This document shows positions 9,433-22,098 of a stretch of 64,000 nt of DNA, piece by piece. The position numbers and the translations under genes were made by a program. The stretch spans positions 1 through 64,000 of the forward strand of contig WSUB01000027.1 in the NCBI GenBank assembly GCA_019633425.1, given 5' to 3'. This DNA comes from Tulasnella sp. 424. Its lineage: Eukaryota; Basidiomycota; Agaricomycetes; Cantharellales; Tulasnellaceae. The notes beneath the pieces are model-generated. The model was not told where the DNA came from. It made no database searches and saw nothing but the letters and a program-made list of their open reading frames with translations. Position 1 is the stretch's first letter. Each line of letters opens with the position of its first letter.

Positions 9433-12400
9433 ATGGCTCCCTTCCGCGACGTTGAGGATGGGAGAGGCAGCAGCAGCAATCCATCAGGAGGCATCGTTAT
9501 CCACGTCGAGCCATTGCAGGCTGCTTTCTTCGCCGGCGAGACGTTTTCCGCCAAAATTACTTTCACCAATACTCATCTCCCGTCAACGCTTTCATCGGCA
9601 ACCCAACACCCTCAGACTGCCATCCCAGACAGACCTGCTACTACCACCGGTGTCGTATTCAAGCATAAGCGCGGAGCTCATTCCATCGCATATGGCTCAG
9701 CGCCTCTGGCAAACCCACCCACCTCTCCAGGCACTCCAAATTACCTCAGCCAGTTCTCAATGTCCACTTCAAACCTACATGGTCCCGCTACCGCTAAACC
9801 GACTTCCGGAACAAATGCTATCGGTCCAACTATCACGCGCAAGGGGCTCATTGGCGCGGGCGGCATCAGTAAAGCTAAGAGCACGCTGCCGCCCGACGTT
9901 AACGAAAGGATGAGAGCGGTCTCGAAGCGTTCTCTCTCCGTGGACGTCAGTCCTGTACTCTCAAGGGCTGCGGGAGGTTCTCCTATGCTGCGCGACGAAA
10001 GTAGATTTGGTTGTGAGTTTGCCGCCGCCGAACCAGGGTTCCTTCCCATCGACGCTGTGCTGACGATTCCGCATAAACAGCGCCGCGGATACATCCACCA
10101 TCTCCACTATCCCGCTCCAGAGTGCCCTCAGCATCATCTGATGCAGGTTCGAATACCGTCACGCCAAACTCCCGAAATCCCACTGCGGCAATTCCCAAAT
10201 CCCACCCGCATGCCAGAAAAATGTCCGTGATGGACGGTTCTATGAGCGACCAAGGCTTCACGCCGAACGGATTGACCAGCAGCGCATCGTATCCTCCCTC
10301 TGGCCCCTCTTCTTCCTCATCCTCGTCGGTTCCCCAGACACCATCGTCCGCCAACCCCTTTTTATCCTCTCTAGATCCGATCACCGAGGCTCCTACTATC
10401 GCGGTTACTAACGGGACCCCACCCGCGTCTGAAGGACCGATGTCCGCTCGAGAACGGGCCTCCAGCACACCTGGACCGATATCGTCAGTGGGAGCGGTGC
10501 TTTACAGTCCCAAACCAACGCGACCGCACGAATCCAACGAAATCCTAAACGGATCCCGAGCCCGAGGGGGGAGTCACTCGGGCCACCCCGTACCAAATAT
10601 CGGACTGGGCAAACCATCAGTATCCAGCAAGCTGACTCTACAATCCGACGCTCAGCCCGGTCCAACGGAAGCCGCCCCAAACGCGAACGCTAAATCCGTA
10701 CCTCCGCGGGCTGCTTTCTCTTCTTCCTTTGCACCGCCCAATACCGAAGTCCTTCTCTGGTCATACGCACAACTCGTCGGGACAGTTGAACTCGACGAGT
10801 CAAATGGGATGGTTTCACCGGACGGAATGGCCGGTCTGCGGTCCCAACTAAACGCACTTCGAAGCGATCGAGTTATTGGAGGGGGTCGGATGGACATTGG
10901 TGCCCCAGTAACACCGAGTCCGCTAACAGGAGGTGGTTCTCGCACTCGGAGAGGGTTAATATCGAGTTTTCTTAGTGTAGGGATGGGGGGAGGCTCAACC
11001 GGACCTAGTCCAGTCAGTCCAGGAGGGGCGCTCGGGTTCGGGCTTACCGCAATCTCATCGTTTTGGAGCACTCCTGCACCATCGCCTATTGCATCCGGAT
11101 TTGGTGCGAGGTCGGCTAGTGCTGCGGTTGCCTCGCCAATGGCAGGCGTGTCAGGGGGTCTTCCGGAAACGGCCTTGCCGACGTTCGAGACCCAACCCAG
11201 TATGCTCGCGATTGATCTCAACTTAGGGCCTGGAGAGAGCAGAACTTGTGAGCCACTCTTGTAGTCGGCTAAGCTCGTTGCAGACTGACAGGAGGGATCA
11301 TTCTACTCAGACACATACTCCCTTCCACTCCCAGCCGTTTTGCCACCAACCTTCCGAGGCAAAGCAATGAAGTTTTCATATCACCTGGTTATTGGCTCCT
11401 CCCGCGCCCCATCCTCTTCCCATAATCTAACGCCACATTTTGGCGGAGATAACGCCCCCCAAAGTAAAATCATGCGCGTGCCAGTTCGCATTTACAACCA
11501 TGTCTCGGGTCAGTGCCCTTCTTCTACTGATCGTAACCATTCTGGCGCAGTCACTCACAACTATGGGCTTAAACATCGCAGTGGAAAGACCTCCATCGTC
11601 TTATGATCTCCTGTGGCCACTGACTCGGCGAAAGGCCGGTCCTGTTAAAAGTACTGTCTCTGAAGACCAGTCGCTCGTTCCCCTAAAACCTTTCGGTGCG
11701 TTGGACTGCAGTGCCCATAGCTTGAGGACTAAGCCCGGACTTACGTCGGCCACCACCTTTAGGCCCTGGAAGCGTAAAACGACCGACTCCGCGAGGAAAC
11801 GCCCTGCAGTTCGAAGAATACGCCAACCGACTGCTTATTTTGTCTCATAGAGAAGAAAGGCAACACCAACCCCACCTTGACGCCGAAGAAGACAGCAGGA
11901 GTATCGCTAACACAGTCCGTGAACATGGCGAGCGGACTGCTGGGCCCCTAATGTCCCCGCTGGCGACTCTTGGCGACCCTGAAGAGGAAATGGGTGGTGC
12001 ACTCAGTGGATGCAGGGAGAACGTGGAAATTTTAACGCGAGTTTCGAGGAAGAGTACGTGGTCCGCCCAGTTCGTTTCCTTCTACCCCACTGACGAATGC
12101 TCGTTCAGTGTCGTACGATATCAGCAAGGATGGAGTCAAGGTTGCTGTGCTTACCTTCGTCAAGACCGCATTTCGACTAGGAGAAACTGTCACGGGTGTG
12201 GTAGAGTTCAACGGTCTACAGACGCGAGGTCGTGTCCTCAAGGTGAATGAACTCGATTCACTGTTAACGGGCAACAGAATCGCTAAATAATGGGGCACAC
12301 TTGTGTTTAGTTCTCTGCTGTCCTTGAGACTCAGGAAATGCTCCCGCCGCACCTAGCGGAGCCCTCTTCCCAAGTCAGGAGCCGAGCTCTTAAGCGGGTT

Positions 12401-12931
12401 CACGCCGAGCATCATTCTGCCATGGTCATCGACTGCCTACGAGCTCCGTTCATGCTCGACATACCTTCCGATGCCTCACCTGGCTTCCGCGTTGCTGTCG
12501 ATCCATCCGGCGATCCCCGCCACCAAGGAACAGGAGGGTTAGAATGGCGTGTCCGCATGTGCTTCCTCGTCGCAGTCGGTTCACCGCCTACTCCGTCCGA
12601 TAACGGCTTTGTGAAAGCAAGTACACGTCATCTTATTCGGGACGGTCCAATAGGAGACTGGGGCTCTTCTTGGAAAGCCACGCCAACACTGGCTCCGCTT
12701 ACCGTAGGGGACGGAGCGGGTGTTGCCATCAACAGTCATCCATATTATCGAACTGCAGCGGGGTCGTCATCGTCCTGGTCATTCTTCTCTTCTTCACGCA
12801 ACTTGGATCACCAGCGCGATATGGAAGGCTGGACAGAGTGTGTTGCCGAGACGGTAGAGTGTGAGATCGGGATTACTGTATGGCCAGGCAACACGCTCTA
12901 CCGCCCGACCCCGCTTGATTTTGAAGTCTGA
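9433..12931 (+). CDS. RGP1: RGP1-family protein (Ric1-Rgp1 Rab6/Ypt6 exchange factor subunit)
   Basis: Rgp1 with Ric1 forms the guanine nucleotide exchange factor for Ypt6/Rab6 at the Golgi (family knowledge). The ATG at 9433 gives MAPFRDVEDGRG, then the family start VEPLQAAFFAGETFSAKITF and KRGAHSIAYGSAPLANPPTS. Introns read from the sequence: 10013-10080, 11248-11310 (after GPGESRT), 11509-11581 (after RVPVRIYNHVS), 12054-12108 and 12243-12310. One further intron must end near 11804, because the frame changes before FEEYANRLLILSHREE; its donor is not certain. Conserved blocks follow: GCRENVEILTR, SYDISKDGVKVAVLTF, HAEHHSAM, FMLDIPSDASPGF, GGLEWRVRMCFLVAV and HLIRDGPIGDWGSSW. The end is VWPGNTLYRPTPLDFEV. 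A long Ser/Pro-rich insert lies in the middle. A truncated copy of its start lies at 5779. Confidence 0.88.
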
Positions 12932-13234
12932 ATATCCTTTTTACGCTCTTCGCACCTTTCGGTTTTGGGGGTCCTTTGTATCCCCAACCGTACCCGTATC
13001 ATTATTATCTTGAATTTCGTGCTATCTTCCTTAGAGAGGTTCACTATTGTCAAATTAAGGTTTATTATTGGGATGCCTGGAACGAGTGGGACAGATAAGC
13101 GGGATAATTGGCTTCGTAGATAGTCTCGGCCGGAGTAAGGATATGCACAAATCGAATCGTTAATTAATAGCCCTCGCGCATCTACTCTACTAATAGCATC
13201 CGAATAGACAGCAATTATGGTTTCGTAAAAGGTT
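12932..13234. other. Convergent 3' region RGP1 / oxysterol-binding protein gene
   Basis: About 300 bp between two convergent stop codons, AT-rich, with TTAATTAATAG near 13160. It probably serves both 3' ends. I see no gene in it. Confidence 0.5.
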
Positions 13235-16200
13235 CTAGTTGATCTCACCAAAGATTCGCTCCACTCGATCCCATTCAGCTTCACCTTTCGATTTCCAGGA
13301 TTTCTCCCTCTCGATCCAGTATTCCAGCTGATCACCGACACGTGCAGGAGTCCACACTCGTTCCCCCGTGTCAGCTTCTGTCGTGGCTTCAAACCATCGA
13401 GGTCGATGAGGTGGCAATTCGCCGGCCTCCCGTTTCCGACGAGTCGCTCGCTGGAATTCCTCTAGCTCGATCTTGAGCCCGTTCGCTCGGTCGTACTGCC
13501 CGTTTTCGAAGGCACGCTGGTCTGGCCGTAGGCGGCAGTCGGTAGGAGGGAGATACGGCTTCAACGTGGTTTCGGGGCAGTCGTTAAGAGTAATGGCGAA
13601 CGGGGTGAGGTTGAATGGCATTTTCGGCTTCTCGGTATTTCGCCACAAGAGGAGGTATTCTGGCTGACCGGCGGCCGTAATGGTGCTTCGCGGCATAGTG
13701 TCGTCTGGCCCCAAGCCTTCTCTCCCAGTTCCGCAGCGCCTCGCAAGAAGCTGGGTGCTCCACCGGCCAGCAATCTCCCAGATCCGCCGGCCCGACGCAT
13801 CCTCGACATATCCGGTAATCTCACATGCGGTGCTTGCTTTCCATCCGCGCGGCTTGAACGTCAGGACACAGCGGTCTCCAGTACGGTGGTTGACAACCTT
13901 AGTGTGTCACCGCAGATGGTTAGCTGACTTTCAAGGACGAAAGCAGGGTCTTACATACCGTCATATCTCCATAATGATCAATAGTCGGACTTCCCATAAT
14001 AAATCCGGAGACGTTGGTAGTAACTTTCTTCCAACTGTAGTGCTCAATGACTTTCCCTTTTCCAAGCTTTCCGGGCGCACTAGGATACGACGATGCGTGC
14101 TTCGAGTCGGCCACAAAGTCGGCAGGGATCTTCAGATCTGTGTGAGCAACGCCGGTGGGTCTAATCTCGAAAGATTTGCCCATGAACTTGTTCTTGGCGT
14201 CAACCTATCATGAAAAACGTCAAGCCTTCCGTCTAACTATCAGCTGGGATATCAAGCGCACCTCGCCATAGTAGCTCCAGGAAGGTGACTCCGCCCAGCA
14301 GGCACTGATCGGCGGGTGGTGAGATACTTGTTCAGAAACGTAGCGGTATTGGCGGTCAATCCGGCAGTATTCGAACGTCTCTCCCTTTTCGGTGAAATGG
14401 GTTAGGTTAGCAAGGCTCCAGGCAGCAGACTCCTCAGACACCCACCAGCATGGGGTTGAATGGCTTCGCTATTCTCCCGATTGTACTTGAATAATTGGAC
14501 ATGGCGAAGGCAGCAACGAACGCGATTCGCTTGTGGGGGTCTCGATCAGCGACCGCGGCATCAAGGCATTCCGTAAACTCCATGTCCTCTGCCATTCGCT
14601 GAAGCATGGATGTCGGTTCGTTGAAGAATACAGGGAAACTGATCTTGGTGAGATCCTTCCCTATGGATCCTTTGAGAACAGCCCAGAGGCTCACTGGAGG
14701 ACGATTGTCGTTGGCCAGGGGCAGTCGTTCTCGAGGATGAGCGTATCCCGCATATTGAACAAGATCTAATATTTTCTCCGTGATTTCCTCCATCGGTGGC
14801 GGAGACATGAGTGGGGCGGCAATGACCATGGAAGCGGTCGTGCCCGCATCAACGGCATCGAAGAATTCGTCTGTGTCTGAATCGTCGTCCTCGTCTTTCA
14901 TCGGTGTTGCAATGACCTTTGGCAGTGGAGCACGTTCAGAGGGAGGAGAGGACACGATGACTGCTGGAGGAGGTGGGTGGGCTGCTGCCGGTACAGGCGC
15001 AGTAGGTCTCGGCGTTGGCGGTTCTTGCTCGTCTTCAGGTGCTAAAGGAAGAGCTCGATCAGGTTTCTTCGTGCCGCGGATCGTCTTGTAGTCCTGCTCG
15101 TCCACCAGGACCATCGACGCCCTTAAGGCTCTTCGCATATCCTTCCTCTCCTCCCTCAGCCTAAGCAAATCCTTCTCCAGCTCCTCGCTTTGGCCAACCA
15201 CCGCACCCAGCGAATCCTCCCACATCGCATTCTTCTCCCTCTCCCGTTCATATTTCCGTTGATACCATTCCTCCCGCTCCTTGACCATCTTCGTATACTC
15301 GGCAAACATCGAGTTGACCAGATCCAGAGACGAATGTAGGGCGGTCTTGATTTCTGACGCGCGATTGGAAGGAGAGGCTCCAGGGGAAGGTGACAGAACG
15401 AGTGAGGCCAGGAGTTGAGTTGTCAATTCAATTTGAGTTGCGGTTGAATTCGCTTGTAGCATGAACTTGTCGGAATGAGGAGGGGTTATTTCCTCCGACT
15501 GCGCGCTGGCAGCCGAGGACTGCACGGAGGCGGCATCATCTAGCATTCCACCGCCTTCAATTCCACTCTCCTCGGCCGCCGTGGATTTCGATTCGATGCT
15601 CTCGCGACTTGGTGACTTCCCGTGTCGAAGTGTGTGTGTGCGCTTCTTCCTTGGGCTTTTCCATGAGCTGGCGTAGATGCTTCTTGTATCCGATGGTCGG
15701 GTCGCTTTCATACTACCCGAATCGCTTCCTCCGCTCCCTACTGAGTTCGTCATTTGCAGGGACGCTCGGGACGGACTGGTCTTCGAGATTGTTACCGCGG
15801 TAAAATCTCCGAGGGATGACGTCAACGACGGACCCGACGGACCAGCCGAAGTCTGGGATGACTGATTCCAGAAATCAATGCTCCGGGTGATGGCTTGGGT
15901 CCATCGTGCCACCTCGACGGGGTGCTCGGCACGGAGGTACCACTTTTGTGCCGAGGAGCCGGCTCTTGTCGGATTTGATGAAACCTCAAATCGCAACCGG
16001 TCGCTGGTAGACACCTTAAGTTTCGCATTGCGCATTGATATGGAACCGCGACAGGCTAAGTTCTCGTCGTCTTGATGGCGATAGTCTACAAGTGGTAGGA
16101 GATTGATTAGAACTTTCGGTTCTCTGAAATCACCACCAAGATGCACTAACATGACAGCATGTCGTCCTTTAGGACAAACCAACGATCATTGTAGCCCTTA

Positions 16201-17483
16201 GCTACATTTGTATATTTATTCTTTTGTAAAAGGAGAAATCGAGGTGAGTTTCTCCAACAGCTCTCGGTAAAAGAACTACTTACTAGATGACCCTTTAAAC
16301 TTGGTGGACCAGTTGTGGATGAGTCGATGAGTGTGGTGTCTCGATTGGTAACTGGAAAACGACGATCATGTCAGTGCGAAGCCGACAGCCCGTTGGCACC
16401 CAAGGCAAGGCAACATACACTGCCGTAAGAAAACCTTAACTCGCTCGTAATCCTTGCCGCTACCCTTCTCTGCTTCGGTTACTTGCTTGCCTCTCCTGTC
16501 ACGGACAAAGACATCCGCACCGCCTCGTATGGCTAATTCGATGAGACGCAAGTCGCTCCTCCGAGCGGCTTCATGCAGCAACGTTGTCCCTGTGTTGGCG
16601 TCGAGAGCTGATAGATCAATCGACCGTACTCGCGGAGAATCAAGCAGTTGATTAAGTGCTTCTGGTGGTGGACTGGTGCGAGGCGAAGACACGTAGGTGC
16701 TGAGTAGAGTGAGAAATTGGTTCCGGAGGACATCGTGCGATTCTTGGAAAGCGAACGCAAGCGCACAGGTTAGTCGAGTTCAACGAGAGCAAAAATAGCA
16801 GCAATAGTCGGCGCTGTCTAAATTTACCTTGCAAAACCTCCCTAACCTCCTTTGTGGCGACGTCCGACACGGTCCGGCCTTGTGCATCCTTGACGCTGTC
16901 GTCAGTCTCGGCTTGTTCAAGAAGGAGTTGTACTATTTCAGCTCTTCCGAGGGAGGCTGCCAGGTGGAGCGCGGAAATCTTTGACTCTGGTGGGTATACG
17001 GCGTTAGGAGAGATCGAACGGTGACCCAGCAGGATCACAATGGTTTCATCTATTTGCAGAATCGAGTTCAGTAGGCAGAGTCAAGAAAGCCCTTCGCAAG
17101 CCAAAGGTCGAGCTGAGGAAAACGACTTACATGAAGCACATCGAATTGCAAGGTGCAGCGTCAACGCAGCCAGATCGGGTCGCTCCTCGCCCTTTGCGGT
17201 CTTTGCTTTGCTAATCTCAGCAAGGAAAGGGTGAAGAGCAGACGGGTCGCCTGTATCAACATAGTAGGCACATTCAGGACGCGGTCTTGGCCAAGGGGGA
17301 TCCAAAGACCCTCACCACTACGCAACGCTGCCAACAGTCTAACTTGGAACAAAGCGTCCGCTGGGGTGAAGTTCAGTAAAACGCGTTAGAAAAGGTAGTT
17401 ATATCCATTAGAGTCATCCGGCGCTACTTACAGCGTTCAACGCTGCGGACACTTGGCGTGTTCGAGTTCGCAGGGGAAGCCAT
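13235..17483 (-). CDS. OSH1: Oxysterol-binding protein, ankyrin-PH-ORD type (Osh1/Swh1-like)
   Basis: Sterol/PI4P transfer protein of membrane contact sites. Read leftward from the ATG at 17481-17483 (MASPANSNTPSVRSVERC, then GTAAGT). Ankyrin repeats follow at about 17300-16380: PDLAALTLHLAIRCAS, ISALHLAASLGRAEIVQLLL, TTLLHEAARRSDLRLIELAI and GGADVFVRDRRGK. A PH domain lies near 16150-15850 (DYRHQDDENLACRGSISM to WYLRAEHPVEVARWTQAI). A Ser-rich and then coiled-coil/Pro-rich region precedes the ORD. The ORD signature is intact once the intron at KPFNPML is removed: KPFNPMLGETFEYCRIDRQY, then SEQVSHHPPISACWAESP. The domain continues FMGKSFEIRPTG, KVTTNVSGFIMG, DRCVLTFKPRGW and DQRAFENGQYDRANGLKIEL. 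It stops after IFGEIN at 13235. The order ANK-PH-ORD matches yeast Osh1/Osh2 rather than the short Osh proteins. Confidence 0.93.
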
Positions 17484-17917
17484 GACGGGAAAGGGTGCAG
17501 AGAAAGAGACGCGAAATTGGAGCTGACGGAGAAACGGCGAAGTCTCGGACCAACGTCACGGCCACCGATCACAAGCACCAACCAAGAAAGGCTCCGCTGT
17601 GCGAATCAGCAAACGCTCATCACGTCAACGCACAAAGGCCCCGACACATGCAGAAAACGACCCGTTGAAGCTCGGAGGATCTATTGTTGGAACTCTAGCT
17701 GCTCGGCATTACAAGAACTGGAGGATAGCATGACTGGAGGAGGCATATCTGTTATGTGGAATATACAGAGGATGATGACAAAATGAACAAAATGACGATA
17801 GCGATAGCAGGTTCGATAACAAATAATGAACAAGTCCAAGAGAGGAAGCATAAGAAACCATAAGCGAGAAAACCGTATAAAAACAATGCAAGCAATGCGC
17901 AGTCGAACCAAGACCAA
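17484..17917. other. Intergenic region upstream of OSH1 and downstream of INCENP
   Basis: About 430 bp holding the OSH1 promoter and the INCENP 3' end. No conserved ORF seen. Confidence 0.5.
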
Positions 17918-20900
17918 TTACTCGGCAATGTTACCCATGTATCCCATCTTCTCGTTGTATTTGACCTGCTCTTCCTTCGACAAGGCATGGCCCTCCCAGT
18001 TGGCAGAGCTGGAACGTGGTCGGAATTTACGCTGAGGGAACATTTCACCCATATCCAGCTGGGGAATCGGCCCAAAGATGAGGTCGGGATTAAACTGTGC
18101 TTGCTCTTCAAGAGCTTGTCGAAGGTTAGGTGACTGGGTCCAGGAGGGACGACCTTTGTTTCTTCCTTCATCTTCCGAATCGGAATACCTAAAATCGCCC
18201 GCGTTAATTAGCAAAGGTTTTTTTTTCTGAGACAAGGCGCTGAGTGAGACACGTACTCGCTATTAGGTTCCTCGAGAACAATATCTTCACTGGCGACAAC
18301 ATTCTTTAGCGCGATCTGCATTGCTGGCGGCGGGCGAGCCTTTCCAGCGGCACTCTTCAAGGCGGATGGAGCGCTGAACTCGGGCGCCTTTCCTTTGACC
18401 GGGCCAGTAAAGGTCTTGGTCGGTTTTGAGGGACCGGCCTCGGATGTCTGAACATTGCCGAAGGTCTTGCTGGCGCCGACAGGCGGGAGCTTGCCGAAAG
18501 AGGGACCACGCATGGCAGATTGGGTGTAAGGATTTGACGTAGAGCCCAAGTTCCCGCTAGGCTTCTTCACCAAAGTCTTTCCGACAGGCTGTGACGAAGG
18601 CTGGGCTACCTGCTGAGGAGGTCGAGCCGCGTTGAACCGAGGCAGACCACTGGAACCAGCGGCTTGGAACGACGTATTAAGCTTGTCTTTGGAAGGCTGT
18701 TTCTTGAGTTCAGGCTTTCGCTCAACTTCGGCGGTGATCTTCCTCTTCTTAGCTTCGGGTTCATCCATCTAAGCGGACCTTAAGTCAGAAGGGACCGGGT
18801 AATGCCGCGCCTCAATTATACACGAACCTTTTTCGCCTTAGCACCGAGCTTCGAAGCGTTCATCTCTTCACGTTCTCGCTTGCGGCGCTCAATCTCCTCC
18901 TTCACCTTCTTCTCATGTTCGAGTTGGCGGGCCCGATCCTCTTCTTGCTTCTTCTGTGAAACGGCAAGCCGGCGAGCTTCCATCACCTCTTTCCTCTCCA
19001 CCTTCTTCTTTTCCTTCTCTTCTTGCTCCTGCAAGTTAGTCGACACCCCTTAGCTTCGGATATACCAATCACAGGTCTAGAACAGCGTACCTTCTTCGCG
19101 GCCGCAGCATTCTCGAACACCTTGATAGGGCCATCCGCCTTGGGGGGTTTTTTCGCTGAACCTGCGCCGAAGGCCTTGCTCACGAAATGGGAAGCATAAG
19201 CAAACAAGCCTGCGCTGCCTCCAGCCCCTAAATCGCTCTGCGACGAACCAGCCTAGTCCAAATTTCCATATAAACACAAAGATTCGGTGAAAGAGATTGT
19301 AGATTACTTACGTCGTCGCTCGAGAAGGCAGGCGTCGACGCGCGGCTATCCTCGTCCATGGCAGACTCGGGCCTGATAAAAGGCTTTGGCGCTGGGGGCG
19401 CAGCCGGTTGCTCGGGCTTCGCCATGGCCTTAACCTCGGCCGGGGTTGGCAAAACTTCCTGGGATAAGCCATAATCGGTCGGCTGGGTGTCGGCAACACC
19501 ATGGCTGCCTTGGGTACTGAAGATAGAGTCGGTATAGCTAGCCTGGGTCGAGATGGTCGTCACGCTTGACTGCCGGGTGGCTGGAACTGGCGCCGGTGGT
19601 TGGAGTTGAGCATCTCGTGAAGGCCCCATGAAGAGGTCGGCTGGGATTTCGGTAAAGTTGCGAGCGGCAGCGGCGGGCTTGGTGACCGCGGCCTCTTTCG
19701 AGAACGGTTTCGAGGCCAGCGCATGCGCAGCGATGGGCGAGGAAGGATTGACCTTCAAGGAAACAAGCGCAGCAGCCGGAGTGGGTTCGGCCATTGGAGC
19801 GGCCGCGGGGTTTGGCTTCACACCAAGCATAGTTGCCTCCCATTGGGACAGCGTGGCATTTGCCGCGCTGGCATTGGCAGCCGGTCGTGGGGCAGAAGGT
19901 TTAATACCCGATGCTGAGTCCTTGGCAGGAGGCTGAGGAGCGGCGGGAGGCAGCGACGAGGGTGGAGGTGAGTTGGGTGGTGTAGTGCTGGTATTCGAAC
20001 TGGCCATGAGCAGGGTGAATTCTTTCTTGGCAAGTGCTGCTGCAGCGGCTTTGGCAGCTTTGGCCGAGGGTTGAGAATCCTTTCCGGATAACGGCGCCTG
20101 AACGACTTCCGCCTTTCGTTGCTCCGTAGAACTCATGAGCTCACTGATGCTGAGCCTCTCGTGAGAGCGAGAGTGCCTTTCTGCTGCAGGCTGAGTAGCG
20201 GTAGAGCTCTCAGCACTAGTTGAACCACGGCTCGGCACGATGGGAGAAGCGGATTCGATAGCTGCGGGAGGTGGTGGGATTTTGACATTCAGGCGAGTAG
20301 TGATGTCAATGTCGACGAGGTGCAAACTCTTTTGACGCTTGAGATTGCCGACGGTCTCCCGGAGCTTCATGAACTCGTCTCCTTCGTATTCGTCGTCATC
20401 CGAGTCGAATTCCTGGGCTGCCGCACGCGAAGGAGCACCATGACTGGACTTGAGAATCTTGCTCTTCCTCATGGCATGACCTAAACGCAACCAGGACAGG
20501 CAATTAGAGAGCGTTCTCCTACAGAAAACGACTGAGAGCACATACCAGAGTTCTCCTCGTCGTCGACTTCGCTCTTCCTCTTGCGCTGAAGAACTGCGAC
20601 AGACTCCCGTTCATACGTCGATTTGGTGGGTTTGAATCCCTTCTCCGCACTTTCAACAAGCTCCAAATCTGCCTTCCATTTCGTAACAGTCGAACCTGCC
20701 GTACTCGTTAGGAGAGCACCAGCGCCTGCGACACTCTTCTTGGCAACAAGGGCGCCACCCATGCTCTTCTTTCCACCGCCCAACAGCGAGGGTCCATCAT
20801 GAGGCTGTCTCTGGAGGAAGGAGCTCCTGACTTTAGGAGCTGGAGGAAGAGCACCTTCTCCGGCATTGCTAGGTCGAATCGAGGCTGCTGGGTTGGACGT

Positions 20901-22098
20901 TCCGACTGAGCTAAAGTTTGTAACTTCGGGGCCGCTCAATGCCAGGTCCTTTCGGAGTGCTAGAGGCGATCGAGGGGGGTTTGGCAAGGGGGCGGAGCCA
21001 ACTTGGAATCCAAGCTTTGGTGAACGCGGGATCCTAGTGACAAATGCTGGAGACCCAGGAGTCCCTTTCATAACCTTTGTTGGCGAAGGAGAACGAAGTC
21101 CATTGATGCTGCTCCCAAGCCGTGATGCCAGGGGCGAGGTAGCCCTTGCTAGAGGCGAGGTAGCCCTTGTCACAGGGCTTCTGATCGGCGTGGAAGGTCG
21201 AACGGTGGGTTCAGCCGTTGAGATGGGTTTGGGAGTGGGGATTTGTGAAGGAGCGACCTTCCCATTGGCACGGGCGGTCACGGCTGATTGTAAGGGTGTT
21301 GCTGAAATGGGCTCGTCCTCTGTAATCTTCGCCGACGCCGCCACAGGGACATCAGGCTCCGACACGTTCTCCTTTGCCGGGGTTGGGAGGGGAGGGGATA
21401 CTGCTCGGCGGTCTGCTTCCTCTTCCCGCTCAGTGATGCTTGGCAGGCTTTGAGGAGTAGGTTCGGCAATGGGGAGGTGATGAGTTGCTGGAGTTTGCTG
21501 AGGTGGGGCTGGGGAGTGTCCTTCACTCTGAGAAGGAACAACAATAGAGACGGTGAGCGGGTTTCGCTTCTTTGGCGAAGGTTGTATTCTGTCATCGTTG
21601 TCGTCCATTCCGTTGGCCTTGTCCTTCTGAGCATTGAGCAAGGCCTGCTGCAAAGTGACGGCTGTGTTTGCAGGGACTTGGTTCTCCTTGTCATTCTGTA
21701 CGTCAAGGAGAGCAGTCAGAATTTGAACATCCGTTCCAGGTTCGAATGGCATACACTGCTGGCTATCCTCAGCTTCCTGGCTGAAGCAGCTGCTACTGCT
21801 GCTCTTGTCTTCTTAGGAAGGTCCTTCTTCCTTCCTGGAGTCTTAGCGATTTCAACGACGGCACTTTGAAGGCAGATCCCAAGGCGTTAGCAAACCTGCA
21901 CAAGACAACGTTGCCGTGCATCACTCACGATTGCGTGGGCCCTCTTTGTACTTCTTCTAGATATTCTTCTAGGAAAAGGAAGCCTTGGACTTGAACGAGC
22001 TCCTTGAAAGCGTTTCGTGTAGAGTCGTTAGCGAGTCGTGTCTTGATGTTTGCTGCCCATTTAACAATGCCCTTCGAGCTTTCAAACGTCCCTGCCAT
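17918..22098 (-). CDS. INCENP: Inner centromere protein INCENP / Sli15 (Aurora B scaffold)
   Basis: Chromosomal passenger complex scaffold that binds and activates Aurora kinase. Start chosen at the ATG 22096-22098 (MAGTFESSKGIVKWAANIK); there is no in-frame ATG further upstream. The N-terminal segment FKELVQVQGFLFLEEYLEEV resembles the Survivin/Borealin-binding N-terminus. Introns follow after RGPTQ (donor near 21927), after KLRIASS (GTATGC, acceptor before NDKENQVP) and near 20545. The middle is Ser/Pro-rich and probably disordered, with RATSPLARATSPLA duplicated. Near 19050-18800 there is a highly charged single alpha-helix-like run (EKEKKKVERKEVMEARR, KKVKEEIERRKREREEM). The C-terminus is the IN-box: VVASEDIVLEEPNSEY, then SDSEDE, RPSWTQSPNLRQALEEQ, FNPDLIFGPIP and LDMGEMFP, ending MGYMGNIAE. 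That IN-box identifies the gene. Confidence 0.9.

Larger units (their letters stand above)
6007..9662. repeat. Direct segmental duplication, unit 2 (PG3 plus intact RGP1 5' end)
   Basis: Second copy of the tandem duplication. It holds PG3 with its CBM1, the shared upstream region and the first 230 bp of the intact RGP1 gene. The duplication explains both the paralogous PG genes and the RGP1 remnant between them. After CAAG in RGP1 (about 9660) this copy continues into real RGP1 sequence, while unit 1 switches to the sequence that begins unit 2. Confidence 0.85.

Noticed and set aside
10408..11221. Minus-strand ORFs opposite the RGP1 Ser/Pro-rich exon
   Set aside because: Composition shadows of a long open exon; no start context and no family match.
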